DNA of 64,000 nucleotides from Pseudomonas sp. GD04091 (GCF_029836165.1 NZ_JAOEBG010000002.1:62001-126000); one strand, 5' to 3'. Counted from the stretch's first letter, positions 25,981-35,440 are shown. Notes: a model not told the origin generated them from the sequence alone. Made by a program: numbers and translations.

Positions 25981-27534
25981 ATGCAGTTGATCGAACATTC
26001 CGAGTCGCCCCGCTATGTACGCCTGCACCCCGAGGACAACGTCGTGGTGGTGGTCAACGACGGCGGCCTGGGCGAAGGCGCGCGCTTCGCCGACGGCCTG
26101 ACCCTGGTCGAGGGCGTGCCGCAGAGCCACAAGGTCGCCACCGTGGATATCCGCCAGGGCGAGGCGGTGCGCCGCTACGGCCAGGTCATCGGCCATGCCC
26201 TGGAGGACCTGCGCCAGGGCAGCTGGGTCAAGGAGGATCAACTGGCGATGCCAGCCGCGCCCGAGCTCGACAGCCTGCCACGCTGCGACGCCGTGCCCGC
26301 CGCCCTGGCGCCGCTCGACGGCTTCACCTTCGAGGGCTACCGCAACGCCGACGGCAGCGTCGGCACCCGCAACATCCTTGGCATCACCACCACCGTGCAG
26401 TGCGTGACCGGCGTGCTCGACCACGCGGTCAAGCGCATCCGCAACGAGCTGCTGCCCAAATACCCCAGTGTCGACGACGTGGTCGCCCTCACCCACAGCT
26501 ACGGCTGCGGTGTGGCGATCAACGCCCGCGACGCCCATATCCCCATCCGCACCGTGCGCAACCTGGCACGCAACCCCAACCTCGGCGGCGAGGCGCTGGT
26601 CATCAGCCTGGGCTGCGAGAAGCTGCAGGCCGGCCAGGTGATGCACGCAGGCGACCCGTCGGTGGACCTCAGCGAGCCCTGGCTGTACCGCCTGCAGGAC
26701 GCCTCGCTGGGCTTCACCGAAATGATCGAACAGATCATGGCCCTGGCCGAAACCCGTCTGAAAAAGCTCGACCAACGCCGCCGCGAAACCGTGCCGGCCA
26801 GCGAGCTGATCCTCGGCATGCAGTGTGGTGGCAGCGACGCGTTCTCAGGCATCACCGCCAACCCGGCACTCGGCTACGCCGCTGACCTGCTGGTGCGCGC
26901 CGGGGCCACGGTGCTGTTCTCGGAAGTCACCGAAGTACGCGACGCCATCTACATGCTCACCTCCCGCGCCGAAACGCCGGAGGTGGCCGAGGCGCTGGTG
27001 CGCGAGATGGACTGGTACGACCGTTACCTGCGACAGGGCGCGGCGGATCGCAGCGCCAACACCACGCCAGGCAACAAGAAGGGCGGGTTGTCCAACATCG
27101 TCGAGAAGTCCCTGGGATCGATCGTCAAGTCCGGCAGCTGCGCCATCCAGGGCGTGCTCGGCCCTGGAGAGCGCGTCACCGGCAAAGGCCTGATCTTCTG
27201 CGCCACCCCGGCCAGCGACTTCGTCTGCGGCACCTTGCAGCTGGCCGCCGGAATGAACCTGCACGTGTTCACCACCGGCCGGGGCACGCCCTACGGCCTG
27301 GCCATGGCGCCGGTGGTCAAGGTGTGCACCCGCAGCGAGCTGGCCCAGCGCTGGCCGGATCTGATCGACATCGACGCCGGGCGTATCGCCAGCGGCCGGG
27401 CGAGCATCGAGGAGCTGGGTTGGGAGCTGTTCCACTACTACCTCGACGTGGCCAGCGGCCGCAAACGCACCTGGGCCGAGCAGCACGGCCTGCACAACGA
27501 CATCACCTTGTTCAATCCCGCGCCGATCACCTGA
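25981..27534 (+). CDS. garD: Galactarate dehydratase (UxaA/GarD family)
   Basis: 517 residues, near the 523 of E. coli GarD. An N-terminal SAF-type domain (about 1-95, [15 protein letters not shown]) is followed by the UxaA core with [24 protein letters not shown] sequence near 115-140 and THSYGCGVA near 174-182. The enzyme removes water from galactarate to 5-keto-4-deoxyglucarate, the KdgD substrate. It lies in the operon 51 bases after the transporter. Altronate dehydratase is the closest alternative, but the kdgD context favours galactarate. Confidence 0.88.
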   Translation: MQLIEHSESPRYVRLHPEDNVVVVVNDGGLGEGARFADGLTLVEGVPQSHKVATVDIRQGEAVRRYGQVIGHALEDLRQGSWVKEDQLAMPAAPELDSLPRCDAVPAALAPLDGFTFEGYRNADGSVGTRNILGITTTVQCVTGVLDHAVKRIRNELLPKYPSVDDVVALTHSYGCGVAINARDAHIPIRTVRNLARNPNLGGEALVISLGCEKLQAGQVMHAGDPSVDLSEPWLYRLQDASLGFTEMIEQIMALAETRLKKLDQRRRETVPASELILGMQCGGSDAFSGITANPALGYAADLLVRAGATVLFSEVTEVRDAIYMLTSRAETPEVAEALVREMDWYDRYLRQGAADRSANTTPGNKKGGLSNIVEKSLGSIVKSGSCAIQGVLGPGERVTGKGLIFCATPASDFVCGTLQLAAGMNLHVFTTGRGTPYGLAMAPVVKVCTRSELAQRWPDLIDIDAGRIASGRASIEELGWELFHYYLDVASGRKRTWAEQHGLHNDITLFNPAPIT

Positions 27535-27550
27535 ACGACAACGCTTGGCA

Positions 27551-27602
27551 TGGCAGCGGGCTTGCCCCGCGCCAACTCGATCGCGGGACAAGCCCGCTGC
27601 CA
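27551..27602. repeat. REP palindrome between garD and the dehydrogenase gene
   Basis: TGGCAGCGGGCTTGCCCCGCG (given here only as arm start TGGCAGCGGG) at 27551-27571 pairs with 27582-27602 with one mismatch. Typical P. putida REP inside an operon. Confidence 0.75.
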
Positions 27603-27633
27603 CGCCCTTTTTATCACTTCTCCAGGAGTCCCC

Positions 27634-29214
27634 ATGCCCAAGATCCTCGGCCACAACTTCATCGCCGGCCAGCGCAGTGGCGTTGGCCCGCAACACCTGC
27701 TGAGCCTGGACGCCACCAGCGGCGAGGCACTGCCATACCGCTTCGCCCAGGCCACCGAAGGCGAGGTCGATCGCGCCGCCCGTGCCGCGGCCAACGCCTT
27801 CGGTGAATTTCGCCAGTTACCGCCGGCACGCCGCGCCGAATTCCTCGAGGCGATCGCCGCCGAACTGGACGAGCTCGATGACGGCTTCGTCGCCATCGTC
27901 TGCCGCGAGACCGCCCTGCCCGCCGCCCGCATCCAGGGCGAGCGTGGCCGCACCAGCGGGCAGATGCGCCTGTTCGCCCAGGTGCTGCGCCGCGGCGACT
28001 TCCTCGGCGCGCGCATCGACCTGGCCCTGCCCGAACGCCAACCGCTGCCCAGGGTCGACATCCGCCAGATGCGCATCGGCGTCGGCCCGGTGGCGGTGTT
28101 CGGCGCCAGCAACTTCCCGCTGGCCTTTTCCACCGCCGGGGGCGACACCGCCGCGGCCCTGGCCGCTGGCTGCCCGGTGGTGTTCAAGGCCCACAGTGGC
28201 CATATGGCCACTGCCGATCTGGTCGCCTGCGCCATCCAGCGCGCCGCCGAACGCACCGGCATGCCCAAGGGCGTGTTCAACATGGTGTTCGGCGGAGGCG
28301 TCGGTGAATGGCTGGTCAAGCACCCGGCCATCCAGGCGGTCGGCTTCACCGGTTCGCTCAAGGGCGGCGAGGCCTTGTGCCGCATGGCCGCCGACCGCCC
28401 ACAGCCGATCCCGGTGTTCGCCGAGATGTCGAGCATCAACCCGGTGATCGTCCTGCCAGGCGCCCTGGCCAAGCGCGGCGAGGCCATCGCCCGTGAGCTG
28501 GCCGGCTCCGTGTGCCTGGGCGCCGGGCAGTTCTGCACCAATCCGGGCATGGTGATCGGCTTGCAGTCGCCCGATTTCAGTCAGTTGCTGAGCACGCTGG
28601 GTCAGCATCTGGACCAGCAGGCCGGCCAGACCTTGCTCAATGCCGGTGGCCTGCGCAGCTATGTCGGCGGCCTCGAGCACCTGCATGCGCATGCGGGCGT
28701 GCAGCACCTGGCGGGTCAACCGCAAGCAGGCGAGCAAGCCCGCGCCCAACTGTTCAAAGCGGACGCTCGCCTGCTGGTGGAGTCCGATCCGCTGCTGCAG
28801 GAGGAGGTGTTCGGCCCGGTCACCGTGGCCGTCGAGGTCAGCGACGACGGGCAACTGCGCGCCGCCCTGCTTGGCCTGCGCGGCCAGTTGACCGCCACGC
28901 TGATCGGCGAGCCGGAAGATCTGGAAGCCTTTGCCTGGCTGGTGCCACTGCTGGAGGAGAAGGTCGGGCGGATCCTGGTCAACGGCTACCCGACCGGGGT
29001 CGAGGTGTGCGACGCCATGGTCCACGGCGGGCCGTATCCGGCCACGTCCGATGCCCGCGGCACTTCGGTGGGCACGCTGGCCATCGATCGCTTCCTGCGG
29101 CCGGTGTGTTACCAGAACTACCCGCAGGCGCTGCTGCCCCAGGCGTTGCGTGACGGCAACCCGCTGGGGCTGCGGCGATTGGTGAACGGGCAGTGGCGTG
29201 ATGGCGCGATCTGA
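27634..29214 (+). CDS. 2-oxoglutarate semialdehyde (2,5-dioxovalerate) dehydrogenase
   Basis: 526 residues of the aldehyde dehydrogenase superfamily. The cofactor stretch VAVFGASNFPLAFSTAGGDT lies near 153-172, the catalytic Glu in FAEMSSINP near 266 and the catalytic Cys in GAGQFCTNPG near 303. It oxidises the KdgD product to 2-oxoglutarate with NAD(P), feeding the TCA cycle. CAGGAG precedes ATG 27634; the frame opens upstream through the REP element without family sequence. Last gene of the hexarate operon, followed by a terminator. Confidence 0.9.
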   Translation: MPKILGHNFIAGQRSGVGPQHLLSLDATSGEALPYRFAQATEGEVDRAARAAANAFGEFRQLPPARRAEFLEAIAAELDELDDGFVAIVCRETALPAARIQGERGRTSGQMRLFAQVLRRGDFLGARIDLALPERQPLPRVDIRQMRIGVGPVAVFGASNFPLAFSTAGGDTAAALAAGCPVVFKAHSGHMATADLVACAIQRAAERTGMPKGVFNMVFGGGVGEWLVKHPAIQAVGFTGSLKGGEALCRMAADRPQPIPVFAEMSSINPVIVLPGALAKRGEAIARELAGSVCLGAGQFCTNPGMVIGLQSPDFSQLLSTLGQHLDQQAGQTLLNAGGLRSYVGGLEHLHAHAGVQHLAGQPQAGEQARAQLFKADARLLVESDPLLQEEVFGPVTVAVEVSDDGQLRAALLGLRGQLTATLIGEPEDLEAFAWLVPLLEEKVGRILVNGYPTGVEVCDAMVHGGPYPATSDARGTSVGTLAIDRFLRPVCYQNYPQALLPQALRDGNPLGLRRLVNGQWRDGAI

Positions 29215-29232
29215 GCGCCGCGATATACAGAG

Positions 29233-29257
29233 AGCCCCGCGCAAGCGGGGCTTTCTT
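29233..29257 (+). terminator. Rho-independent terminator of the hexarate operon
   Basis: AGCCCCGC (29233-29240), loop GCAA, GCGGGGCT (29245-29252), then TTCTTGTG. An 8-bp GC stem with a short T-rich tail, 18 bases after the stop. Confidence 0.8.
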
Positions 29258-29364
29258 GTGTTGCCTGGGCCGACCTCTTCGCGAATAGACCCGCTCCCAC
29301 AGGGATCACCTTCCGCCAGAAAGCATCGGACAGCCCCCAACAGGCTGCTCAGCGGCCAGGAGAT

Positions 29365-30114
29365 TCAGGCCCCGTGCGCCTCGGCCTCTTCATGTGCCTG
29401 GCGCAACCGCTCGCGGCTGTTGCTCAGGTGCATGCGCATGGCCATCTTCGCGCCCTCGCTGTCGCGCCGGGCGATGGCTTCGTAGATCGCCTCGTGCTCA
29501 TGCATCAGCCGGCTCATGTAGTGCGCCTGGTCGTCGTGGGCCAGGCGCGCCGAGTTGAGCCGGGTACGCGGGATGATGCTGGTGCCCAGGTGGTTGATGA
29601 TGTCGGCGAAATAGTGGTTGCCGCTGGCCTGGGCGATGCGCAGGTGGAACTGGAAGTCCGCCGACACGGCGTCGCAGGCATGGGCCGCGCCCTCGTTCAG
29701 TTCATCCAGCGCGGCACGCATGCCGGCCAGTTCCTCGTCGCTGCGACGCTGGGCGGCCAGGCCCGCGGCCTCGATCTCCAGGGCGATGCGCAGTTCCAGC
29801 ACCGCCAGCACCTCGCGCAGGGTGACGATGGTTGCCGGGTCGATACGCAAACCGCCAGTGCTCGGCGCATCCAGCACGAAGGTGCCGATGCCGTGGCGGG
29901 TCTCGACCTGGCCGGCGGCCTGCAGCCGTGAGATGGCCTCGCGCACCACGGTGCGGCTGACGCCCTCCTCGGCCATGATCTGCGATTCGGTGGGCAGCTT
30001 GTCGCCGCGCTTGAGCTGGCCACCGCGGATGCGCTCGGTCAGCACCGTGACCAGTTCCTGGGCCAGACTGCGCGGCTTGCGCCGGGTCCGTGCCTGTACC
30101 TGCTGCTCTGTCAT
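29365..30114 (-). CDS. GntR/FadR-family regulator of the hexarate operon
   Basis: 249 residues from ATG 30114. An N-terminal winged helix (LPTESQIMAEEGVSRTVVREAISRLQAAG, about 44-72) is followed by an all-helical FCD ligand domain with the metal-site pattern of FadR relatives (D, then H residues near FHLRIAQASGN and MSRLMHEHEAIYEAI). It is encoded convergently behind the operon. Matching TTGTACGAT sequences upstream of kdgD and of this gene suggest repression of the operon and of itself. Confidence 0.87.
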   Translation of the reverse strand: MTEQQVQARTRRKPRSLAQELVTVLTERIRGGQLKRGDKLPTESQIMAEEGVSRTVVREAISRLQAAGQVETRHGIGTFVLDAPSTGGLRIDPATIVTLREVLAVLELRIALEIEAAGLAAQRRSDEELAGMRAALDELNEGAAHACDAVSADFQFHLRIAQASGNHYFADIINHLGTSIIPRTRLNSARLAHDDQAHYMSRLMHEHEAIYEAIARRDSEGAKMAMRMHLSNSRERLRQAHEEAEAHGA

Positions 30115-30163
30115 GCCCTGTACATCGTGTTGTGAAAGACAGGCGAGATGATAGCGCAAGCAG

Positions 30164-30172
30164 TTGTACGAT
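30164..30172. promoter_or_regulatory. TTGTACGAT half-operator upstream of the FadR-type gene
   Basis: The 9 bases equal the right half of the kdgD operator at 23501-23509. They lie 50 bases upstream of the regulator start, consistent with autoregulation. Confidence 0.45.
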
Positions 30173-30193
30173 CACATACGTCACCCAGGGCTT

Positions 30194-30961
30194 TCATGTC
30201 ATCTGCCGTGCGGCTGACGGCGGCTGGCCCATGACCCGACGGTACAGGCTGGAAAACGCACTGGGGCTTTCGTAGCCCAGGTCCAGGGCAATGCGGGTCA
30301 CCGCCTCGCCTGCCGCCAGGCGCGTCACCGCGGCCATCAGGCAGGCCTGCTGACGCCACTGGCCGAACGACAGCCCCGTCTGCTCGCGGAAACGCCGGCT
30401 GAAGGTGCGCGGGCTGCAGTTGAGCTGCCGCGCCCAGGCCGCGGCCCGAACATGGATCAGCGGCTGCGCCAGGAACGCCTGGCACAGGTTGGCCAACCGG
30501 GGCTCGGCCGGCATCGGCGCGAACAGTGGCAGACAACGGGCGTTGCCCAGTTCGTGCAGGACCAGCCCCAGCAGCAGGCCATCACGGCCGGTCTCGTCAT
30601 GCAAGGCCGGCACCTCGGCGCTGGCCAGCAGCAGCTGATGCAGCAATGGCCCCACCCGCAGCGCCTCGCACGCTTCACCCAGCCTGGGCCGCGCGCTCGG
30701 CTCGATGTACAGGCTGCGGGTGCTCACCCCGCGCATGCGTACCTGATGCGGCTTGCCCGGCGGAATCCACACGCCGCTGCCGGGCGGGATGACCCAGGCA
30801 CCATCGTCCGTGAGCACCTCCATCAATCCGCTCATGCCATACAGGAACTGCGCCCGGCGATGGACGTGCCTGGGCAGCAAGGTGTCAGGCGGGTAGTCGG
30901 TGGCGATGGCCAGCACCGCACGTGGCGTGGCATCGACCTGGGACAGTGGAATGTTGCGCAT
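30194..30961 (-). CDS. AraC-family regulator with N-terminal cupin
   Basis: 255 residues from ATG 30961 (MRNIPLSQVDATPRAVLAIA). A cupin-like sensor domain (HVHRRAQFLYGMSGLMEVL near 29-47, WIPPGKPHQV near 68-77) is followed by a two-HTH AraC domain (WARQLNCSPRTFSRRFREQTG and ALDLGYESPSAFSSLYRR). It is divergent from the TauE/SafE gene and may regulate it, as is common for this pair type in Pseudomonas. The frame extends upstream into the divergent gene but this is not credible coding. Confidence 0.85.
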   Translation of the reverse strand: MRNIPLSQVDATPRAVLAIATDYPPDTLLPRHVHRRAQFLYGMSGLMEVLTDDGAWVIPPGSGVWIPPGKPHQVRMRGVSTRSLYIEPSARPRLGEACEALRVGPLLHQLLLASAEVPALHDETGRDGLLLGLVLHELGNARCLPLFAPMPAEPRLANLCQAFLAQPLIHVRAAAWARQLNCSPRTFSRRFREQTGLSFGQWRQQACLMAAVTRLAAGEAVTRIALDLGYESPSAFSSLYRRVMGQPPSAARQMT

Positions 30962-31072
30962 GGCAGCGGACTCTGGCTGAAACGCGATGATTATTGGCCA
31001 ACTCGCGGATGCCAGCCAATAGACGAACCGCCTACGCTGCCAAGCCTCCCCCTGGCCCGAGGTCAAACGTCC

Positions 31073-31888
31073 ATGTTCTATCCCCTGCTCGGCCTGTTCG
31101 GCCTGTGCGCCGGCATCACCACCCTGCTGTTCGGCTTTGGCGGCGGTTTCTTCGCCGTGCCACTGCTGTATGCCCTGCTGCTGGCCAGCCACGGTGCGGG
31201 CACGGCGGTGGCCCAGCATGCCATGCAGATCGCCGTGGCCACTTCTGCCATGGTGATGATCTTCAGCAGCGCCCTGGCCACCTGGCGTCATCAGCGCGCC
31301 GGCAGCCTGCGCTGGGACCTGGTGCGGCCGCTGGCGCCGGCCATTGCCGCGGGCGCGCTGCTCGGCGCCTGGGCGGCGCTCTACGTGGCCAGCGCCTGGC
31401 TGCGCTGGCTGTTCATTGCCTACCTGCTGCTGAGCCTGCTGGATGCCTGGCTACGGCCAGGTTTCGTGCGCGCGAGCGAGCGCCGGCTGGACACCCTGGG
31501 CAGCGCCAGCGCGACCCTGATCGGTGTCCCCATCGGCGCGCTGGCCGCCCTGCTCGGTGTCGGCGGCAGCGTGATGACCGTGCCGTTGCTGCGGCGCCGC
31601 GGCGCCAGCATGCGCACCGCCACGGCCATGGCCAACCCGTTGTCGCTGCCCATGGCGCTGGCGGCCACGCTGGTCTATGCCCTAGTGCCGGTCGGCCAGA
31701 TCGAGCTGGGCGACGGCCTGCTGGGCCTCATCGACCTGCGCGCGGCCCTGGTGATGACCGCCGGCGCCTGGCTCGGCATGCACCTGGCAGCGCCCCTGCT
31801 CGGGCGCATCCCCGACAGCGTGCATGCCCGAGCCTACCTGGCGCTGCTCGCCTGCGTGCTGATGGTGATGCTGGTCAATGGCAACTGA
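31073..31888 (+). CDS. TauE/SafE-family permease
   Basis: 271 residues with about eight membrane segments. The two repeated family motifs are visible: GLCAGITTLLFGFGGGFFAVP near 10-30 and GVPIGALAALLGVGGSVMTVP near 155-175. Members export sulfite, sulfoacetate or other small anions; the substrate here is unknown. Starts 111 bases from the divergent AraC gene. The following DUF998 gene lies 64 bases downstream and may be co-transcribed. Confidence 0.85.
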   Translation: MFYPLLGLFGLCAGITTLLFGFGGGFFAVPLLYALLLASHGAGTAVAQHAMQIAVATSAMVMIFSSALATWRHQRAGSLRWDLVRPLAPAIAAGALLGAWAALYVASAWLRWLFIAYLLLSLLDAWLRPGFVRASERRLDTLGSASATLIGVPIGALAALLGVGGSVMTVPLLRRRGASMRTATAMANPLSLPMALAATLVYALVPVGQIELGDGLLGLIDLRAALVMTAGAWLGMHLAAPLLGRIPDSVHARAYLALLACVLMVMLVNGN

Positions 31889-31952
31889 GGCTGGCCAATG
31901 GCCAGGCCAGGGCTGTAGGCTGCGCCGTGCACTCACCAAGGAAGGCAACTGC

Positions 31953-32603
31953 ATGAAGACATTCGATCGCCTGCTGCTCGCCAGCGGCCTGCTCATTCCC
32001 CTCTGGCTGCTGCTGGGGGTGGCCCTGACCGCCCTGGCTTATCCCGGCTACGACCATCTGCAACAGGCGATGAGTCTGCTCGGCGCGGTCGGCGCGCCCA
32101 CCCAGCAGCTGTCGCCCTGGGTGAACAACTTCCCCCTGGCCGTGCTGTTCGCCTTGTTCGCCTGGGGTCTGGCGCGACGCTGGCGGCAGTCGAAACTGGC
32201 GCGGCTCAGCGCACTGCTGGTGCTGCTGCACGGGCTGGGCAGCCTGGGAACTGGCTGGTTTGCCTGTGACCAAGGCTGCGCACCGCTGGAGCCATCCTTC
32301 TCGCAACAGATGCACAACCTCAGCGGCCTGCTGATGTTCCTTTCGCTGACGCTGGCCTGTGTGCTGTGGATCGGGCTGGGCAAGCGCCTGGCGCGCTCTG
32401 CGGGACTGGCCGGCTGGTCACTGCTGTGCGCCGTGTTGTCGGTGGTCACCGTGGTGCTGATGGCGAAGGCTGCGCAGAGCGGTGAGCTGTTCGGCCTGTA
32501 CCAGCGGCTGAACTACGGCATCTGCGTGCTATGGATAGCGACCCTGGCCGCGCAGTCGCTGCGCACACCCCGGCAGGGTGGCCTGCGAATGGCCATCGCC
32601 TGA
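31953..32603 (+). CDS. DUF998-family membrane protein
   Basis: 216 residues from ATG 31953 (MKTFDRLLLASGLLIPLW) with six predicted membrane segments and the family-type motif HLQQAMSLLGAVGAPTQQL near 36-54. AAGGCAA precedes the ATG. DUF998 proteins have no assigned biochemical role. It follows the TauE/SafE gene in the same direction. Confidence 0.72.
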   Translation: MKTFDRLLLASGLLIPLWLLLGVALTALAYPGYDHLQQAMSLLGAVGAPTQQLSPWVNNFPLAVLFALFAWGLARRWRQSKLARLSALLVLLHGLGSLGTGWFACDQGCAPLEPSFSQQMHNLSGLLMFLSLTLACVLWIGLGKRLARSAGLAGWSLLCAVLSVVTVVLMAKAAQSGELFGLYQRLNYGICVLWIATLAAQSLRTPRQGGLRMAIA

Positions 32604-32677
32604 CGGCAAATTGCTGGCCCCCAGGCAGGGAAAGCGAGGGCAAACTTCGTTTTCCTTCAGATACTTAGGACAGCAAC

Positions 32678-33007
32678 ATGCGGGTAATTCTAGTAACCGT
32701 GGCTGGCTGCCTGCTGACCACCGCTGCCTTCGGCGCCCAGGCCCGGGCCCTGAGCCAGAATGATCGCCAGGTGTGTGGCTGGGGTTCGCAGATCGCCGCC
32801 GAGGCGCAGCAGGCCAAGCTTTCCGGGGTGACCCTGTACGCCACGCGCAAGAAGCTGCAGGTGCGCAAGTTCGCCAAGCCCTGGATGCGCATGACGGCGT
32901 TCGGGATTACCGAGCAAACGTACAACAGCCGGTCGCGACTAAAACCGGCGGCGATCAAGCAGACGTATTACGAGCAGTGTGTGCAGCACGCCGTCGCAAA
33001 AAGATAA
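32678..33007 (+). CDS. Exported hypothetical protein, 109 aa
   Basis: The N-terminus MRVILVTVAGCLLTTAAFGAQA is a signal peptide with cleavage after AQA. The mature part of about 87 residues is basic and has two cysteines (VCGWGSQ and EQCVQHA) that could form a disulfide in the periplasm. The family is not recognised. A strong terminator-like hairpin begins at its stop codon, so it is the last gene of its unit. Confidence 0.7.
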   Translation: MRVILVTVAGCLLTTAAFGAQARALSQNDRQVCGWGSQIAAEAQQAKLSGVTLYATRKKLQVRKFAKPWMRMTAFGITEQTYNSRSRLKPAAIKQTYYEQCVQHAVAKR

Positions 33008-33039
33008 AAGTCTTATAAATTAGACATTTATAAGACTTT
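33007..33039. terminator. AT-rich perfect inverted repeat, likely terminator
   Basis: AAAGTCTTATAAAT (33007-33020) and ATTTATAAGACTTT (33026-33039) are perfect 14-base arms with loop TAGAC, followed by ATTAAT. It starts at the last base of the stop codon and could end transcription from both sides. Confidence 0.75.
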
Positions 33040-33095
33040 ATTAATGCTGCTTATGCAAAAACTGCCTTACGGCTCTTCACAGAAGCAGCGCCAGG

Positions 33096-33416
33096 TCAGC
33101 CGCAGTTGACGCGGGTGACCACCCCTTTGTCATCGACATTCAGGTTCAACCGTTCGGAACGGTACTCCAGGGTGATCACGTCATGGGGCTTGAGGATGCG
33201 CGCCATCTGCGAGCCGCTGGCCTTGCGCGCCTGTTCCAGCAGCTCCGGGCTGGCCGGCTTGCCGATGGTGAAGTCGGCGCCACTGGCCTCGCAGCGGCCA
33301 TCGTTGCCGGCCGGGGCCGCTGGGGCACTGCCGCCACCCGAAGAGCCACCGGTGCTGCAGCCAGTCAGAACGGAAGCCACCAGCAAGGTCGCCAGGGAAG
33401 CGCGGGTACGTAACAT
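33096..33416 (-). CDS. Lipoprotein with peptidase-inhibitor I78-like domain
   Basis: 106 residues from ATG 33416. The signal MLRTRASLATLLVASVLTGC ends in lipobox LTGC, followed by a Gly/Ser/Ala linker. The C-terminal domain (CEASGADFTIGKPASPELLE to VVTRVNCG) matches the I78 inhibitor family, with the two cysteines bracketing the domain and EYRSERLNL near its end. I78 members inhibit serine proteases such as elastase; this one would protect the cell envelope. Monocistronic, convergent with the 109-aa protein. Confidence 0.82.
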   Translation of the reverse strand: MLRTRASLATLLVASVLTGCSTGGSSGGGSAPAAPAGNDGRCEASGADFTIGKPASPELLEQARKASGSQMARILKPHDVITLEYRSERLNLNVDDKGVVTRVNCG

Positions 33417-33704
33417 GAATCCTCCTAAATAAATCCGGGAACTGCCTGATGCGACAGTTCCTCCAGGCGTTTGTTGCAAAACCGCACGATTCTGCCTGAC
33501 AGTAGCGCCAGACACGAAAAGCAATCGTGACCGGATTTTGCATCAAACCAGTGGTTCGGCCAAACGCGCGCCTTATGCTTAAGTCGCAGCTCACTTGCGG
33601 CAAATGAATGATTTACTGCAAGAAGTGGAGTGCGATATGACACCCCTTCGAACGCCAGGACGCGGTATTCGACCTATCACCCAGGCCCCAGCGAGAACCG
33701 CCCC

Positions 33705-33917
33705 ATGAGCAGCCACAGCATCGACGCCGATATCAAGGTCAAATGGGACGAAGGCCAGAGCGCCTACAGCCCAAGCACGCCCGAGGAACTGATGCTGATC
33801 GCCGTCGACCTGCTGGTGCGCGATCGCGGTGGTGAAGCGGCGCGCAGCTTCATCGAGCAGGTGCTCGAGCGCCACGCGCCGCATGAAGCTATTTCAATCG
33901 AGCCAAGCGGGCGCTGA
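33705..33917 (+). CDS. Hypothetical protein, 70 aa
   Basis: From ATG 33705 (MSSHSIDADIKVKWDEGQSA) to 33917. A small soluble acidic protein; no family recognised. Its last 29 bases overlap the 3' end of the convergent nucleoside hydrolase gene. The middle (STPEELMLIAVDLLVRDRGG) is probably helical. Codon use agrees with real coding. Confidence 0.55.
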   Translation: MSSHSIDADIKVKWDEGQSAYSPSTPEELMLIAVDLLVRDRGGEAARSFIEQVLERHAPHEAISIEPSGR

Positions 33918-34899
33918 GCAGGTCGAAGAAGCCCTGGGCGTCGCCCTCCTCGATCCACGTCACGTTGGCCGGTTGCTTGAGCACACCGTACCAGTCGGCG
34001 ACGGTCTGGCCGAAGGTCGGGCCTTCGCGACTGTCGACCACCATATGGATCTGCCTGCCCTTGAACAGCTCCGGCTTGAGCAGGTAGGCGATCACGCTGG
34101 CGTCGTGCACAGGGCCGCCGGGCATGCCGTAGTTGTCCATGTCGAACTTGATGTAGGCGTTGAGGATGTCCACCACCAACTTGCTGGCGTTGTTGTTCAC
34201 CGCGGCCAGTTGCTTGAGGCGGGCGTCGCTGGTGAGCACCTTGTGGGTCACGTCCAGCGGCAGGTAGGTAAGCTTGACGCCACTGGCCAGCACCACCTCG
34301 GCGGCATGGGGGTCGGCGAACAGATTGAACTCGGCCGCCGGGGTGATATTGCCACCGTTGAAATGGGCGCCGCCCATCACCACCACTTCCTTGATGCCAT
34401 CGACGATCTCCGGCTTCTGGATCAGCGCCAGGGCCAGGTTGGTCTGTGGGCCGAGCATGGCGACGGTGATGCTGTGCGGCTCGGCGGCGCTCAGGGTATC
34501 GATCAGATACTGCACGGCGTTGCCCTTGGCCAACGGCGCTTTGGGCTCGTGGACCTGGACACCGGTCAGACCTTCCTCGCCGTGGACGTTGGCGGCGTAG
34601 ATCGGCGTGCGCACCAGCGGGCGGCCGGCCCCGGCATATACCGGGATCTCTTCGTGGCCGCCCCATTCGCGGGCCAGGCGGGCGTTGCGCGAGGTCTTCT
34701 CCAGACGCACGTTGCCAGCGACGGTGGTGATGGCACGGATCTTCAGCTCTTCGGGCGAGGCCATCGCCAGCAGCAGCGCCACCACGTCGTCGGCGCCGGG
34801 GTCGGTATCGATGATCAGGTCGCGGGGTGCGGCCATCAGGGTGGTGGCGGCCAGCGCGGACATGAGGACGGTTCCTTGGAGCAGGCGTTTGAGGGACAT
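33889..34899 (-). CDS. Exported inosine-uridine-type nucleoside hydrolase
   Basis: 336 residues. The signal peptide MSLKRLLQGTVLMSALAATTLMA is followed directly by the calcium-binding motif DLIIDTDPGADDVVALL. MGGAHFNGGNITPAAEFN near 175-192 and the C-terminal HDASVIAYLL complete the active site. The enzyme splits nucleosides to base plus ribose, here in the periplasm. It is the last gene of the ribose regulon, after a REP element, so ribose uptake by RbsBAC is the logical next step. Substrate preference (purine or pyrimidine) cannot be read. Confidence 0.87.
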   Translation of the reverse strand: MSLKRLLQGTVLMSALAATTLMAAPRDLIIDTDPGADDVVALLLAMASPEELKIRAITTVAGNVRLEKTSRNARLAREWGGHEEIPVYAGAGRPLVRTPIYAANVHGEEGLTGVQVHEPKAPLAKGNAVQYLIDTLSAAEPHSITVAMLGPQTNLALALIQKPEIVDGIKEVVVMGGAHFNGGNITPAAEFNLFADPHAAEVVLASGVKLTYLPLDVTHKVLTSDARLKQLAAVNNNASKLVVDILNAYIKFDMDNYGMPGGPVHDASVIAYLLKPELFKGRQIHMVVDSREGPTFGQTVADWYGVLKQPANVTWIEEGDAQGFFDLLSARLARLK

Positions 34900-34944
34900 T
34901 CAGCACTCCTTGTTGCTAGGGGTATGGATTCACAGGGGCCCTTT

Positions 34945-35008
34945 CGCCGGCAAGCCGGCCCCCGCAGAGACAGCCAGGGCCCCACCTGTGGGAGCCGGCT
35001 TGCCGGCG
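34945..35008. repeat. REP palindrome between rbsD and the nucleoside hydrolase
   Basis: CGCCGGCAAGCCGGC (34945-34959) and GCCGGCTTGCCGGCG (34994-35008) are perfect 15-base arms. It separates the hydrolase from the rbs genes by 136 bases and may lower or separate its expression. Confidence 0.7.
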
Positions 35009-35035
35009 ATCGAGGGCGCAGCCCTCGCATTCGGT

Positions 35036-35440
35036 CTAGAAGGTGACACCCGCCACCAGGGCGATATTGCTGTAGGGTTTGCACTCCCCCGTACGCACCA
35101 CGGCTCGGGCCTGATGGCACAGGGTCTTGAAATCGGCATGGCTGAGCACCTGGCGCTGGCCCAGATCGCCGCTCGCATGCAACCGCTCGACCTCGGCCAA
35201 CCCCGGCGGCAGGGCCTGGAACAGCTCTTCGGCCAGCACATGCCGTTCCACCTGCATCTCGCTGAGCACCACGCGCAGCACGCTGGCAAAATCCGGGATG
35301 CCCGGCGTCAGGGCCAGGTCGATCAGCTCCACGCCGGGCGGCACCGGCAACCCGGCGTCGCCAATCACCAGGATGTCGCCATGCCCAAGCCCGGCGATGG
35401 CCCGCGACAGGGCGATATTCAACAGCGGCGTCTTCTTCAT
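35036..35440 (-). CDS. rbsD: D-ribose pyranase
   Basis: 134 residues with catalytic H20 in the motif GLGHGD and the family regions [19 protein letters not shown] and C-terminal [14 protein letters not shown]. It converts beta-ribopyranose into the furanose form that ribokinase uses. It overlaps the rbsK stop by four bases (ATGA). E. coli RbsD has 139 residues, so the length is normal. Confidence 0.93.
   Translation of the reverse strand: MKKTPLLNIALSRAIAGLGHGDILVIGDAGLPVPPGVELIDLALTPGIPDFASVLRVVLSEMQVERHVLAEELFQALPPGLAEVERLHASGDLGQRQVLSHADFKTLCHQARAVVRTGECKPYSNIALVAGVTF

Noticed and set aside
30962..31291. N-terminal extension of the AraC gene into the divergent region
   Set aside because: The extension is antisense to the TauE/SafE gene start and has no domain sequence; ATG 30961 starts the cupin domain.
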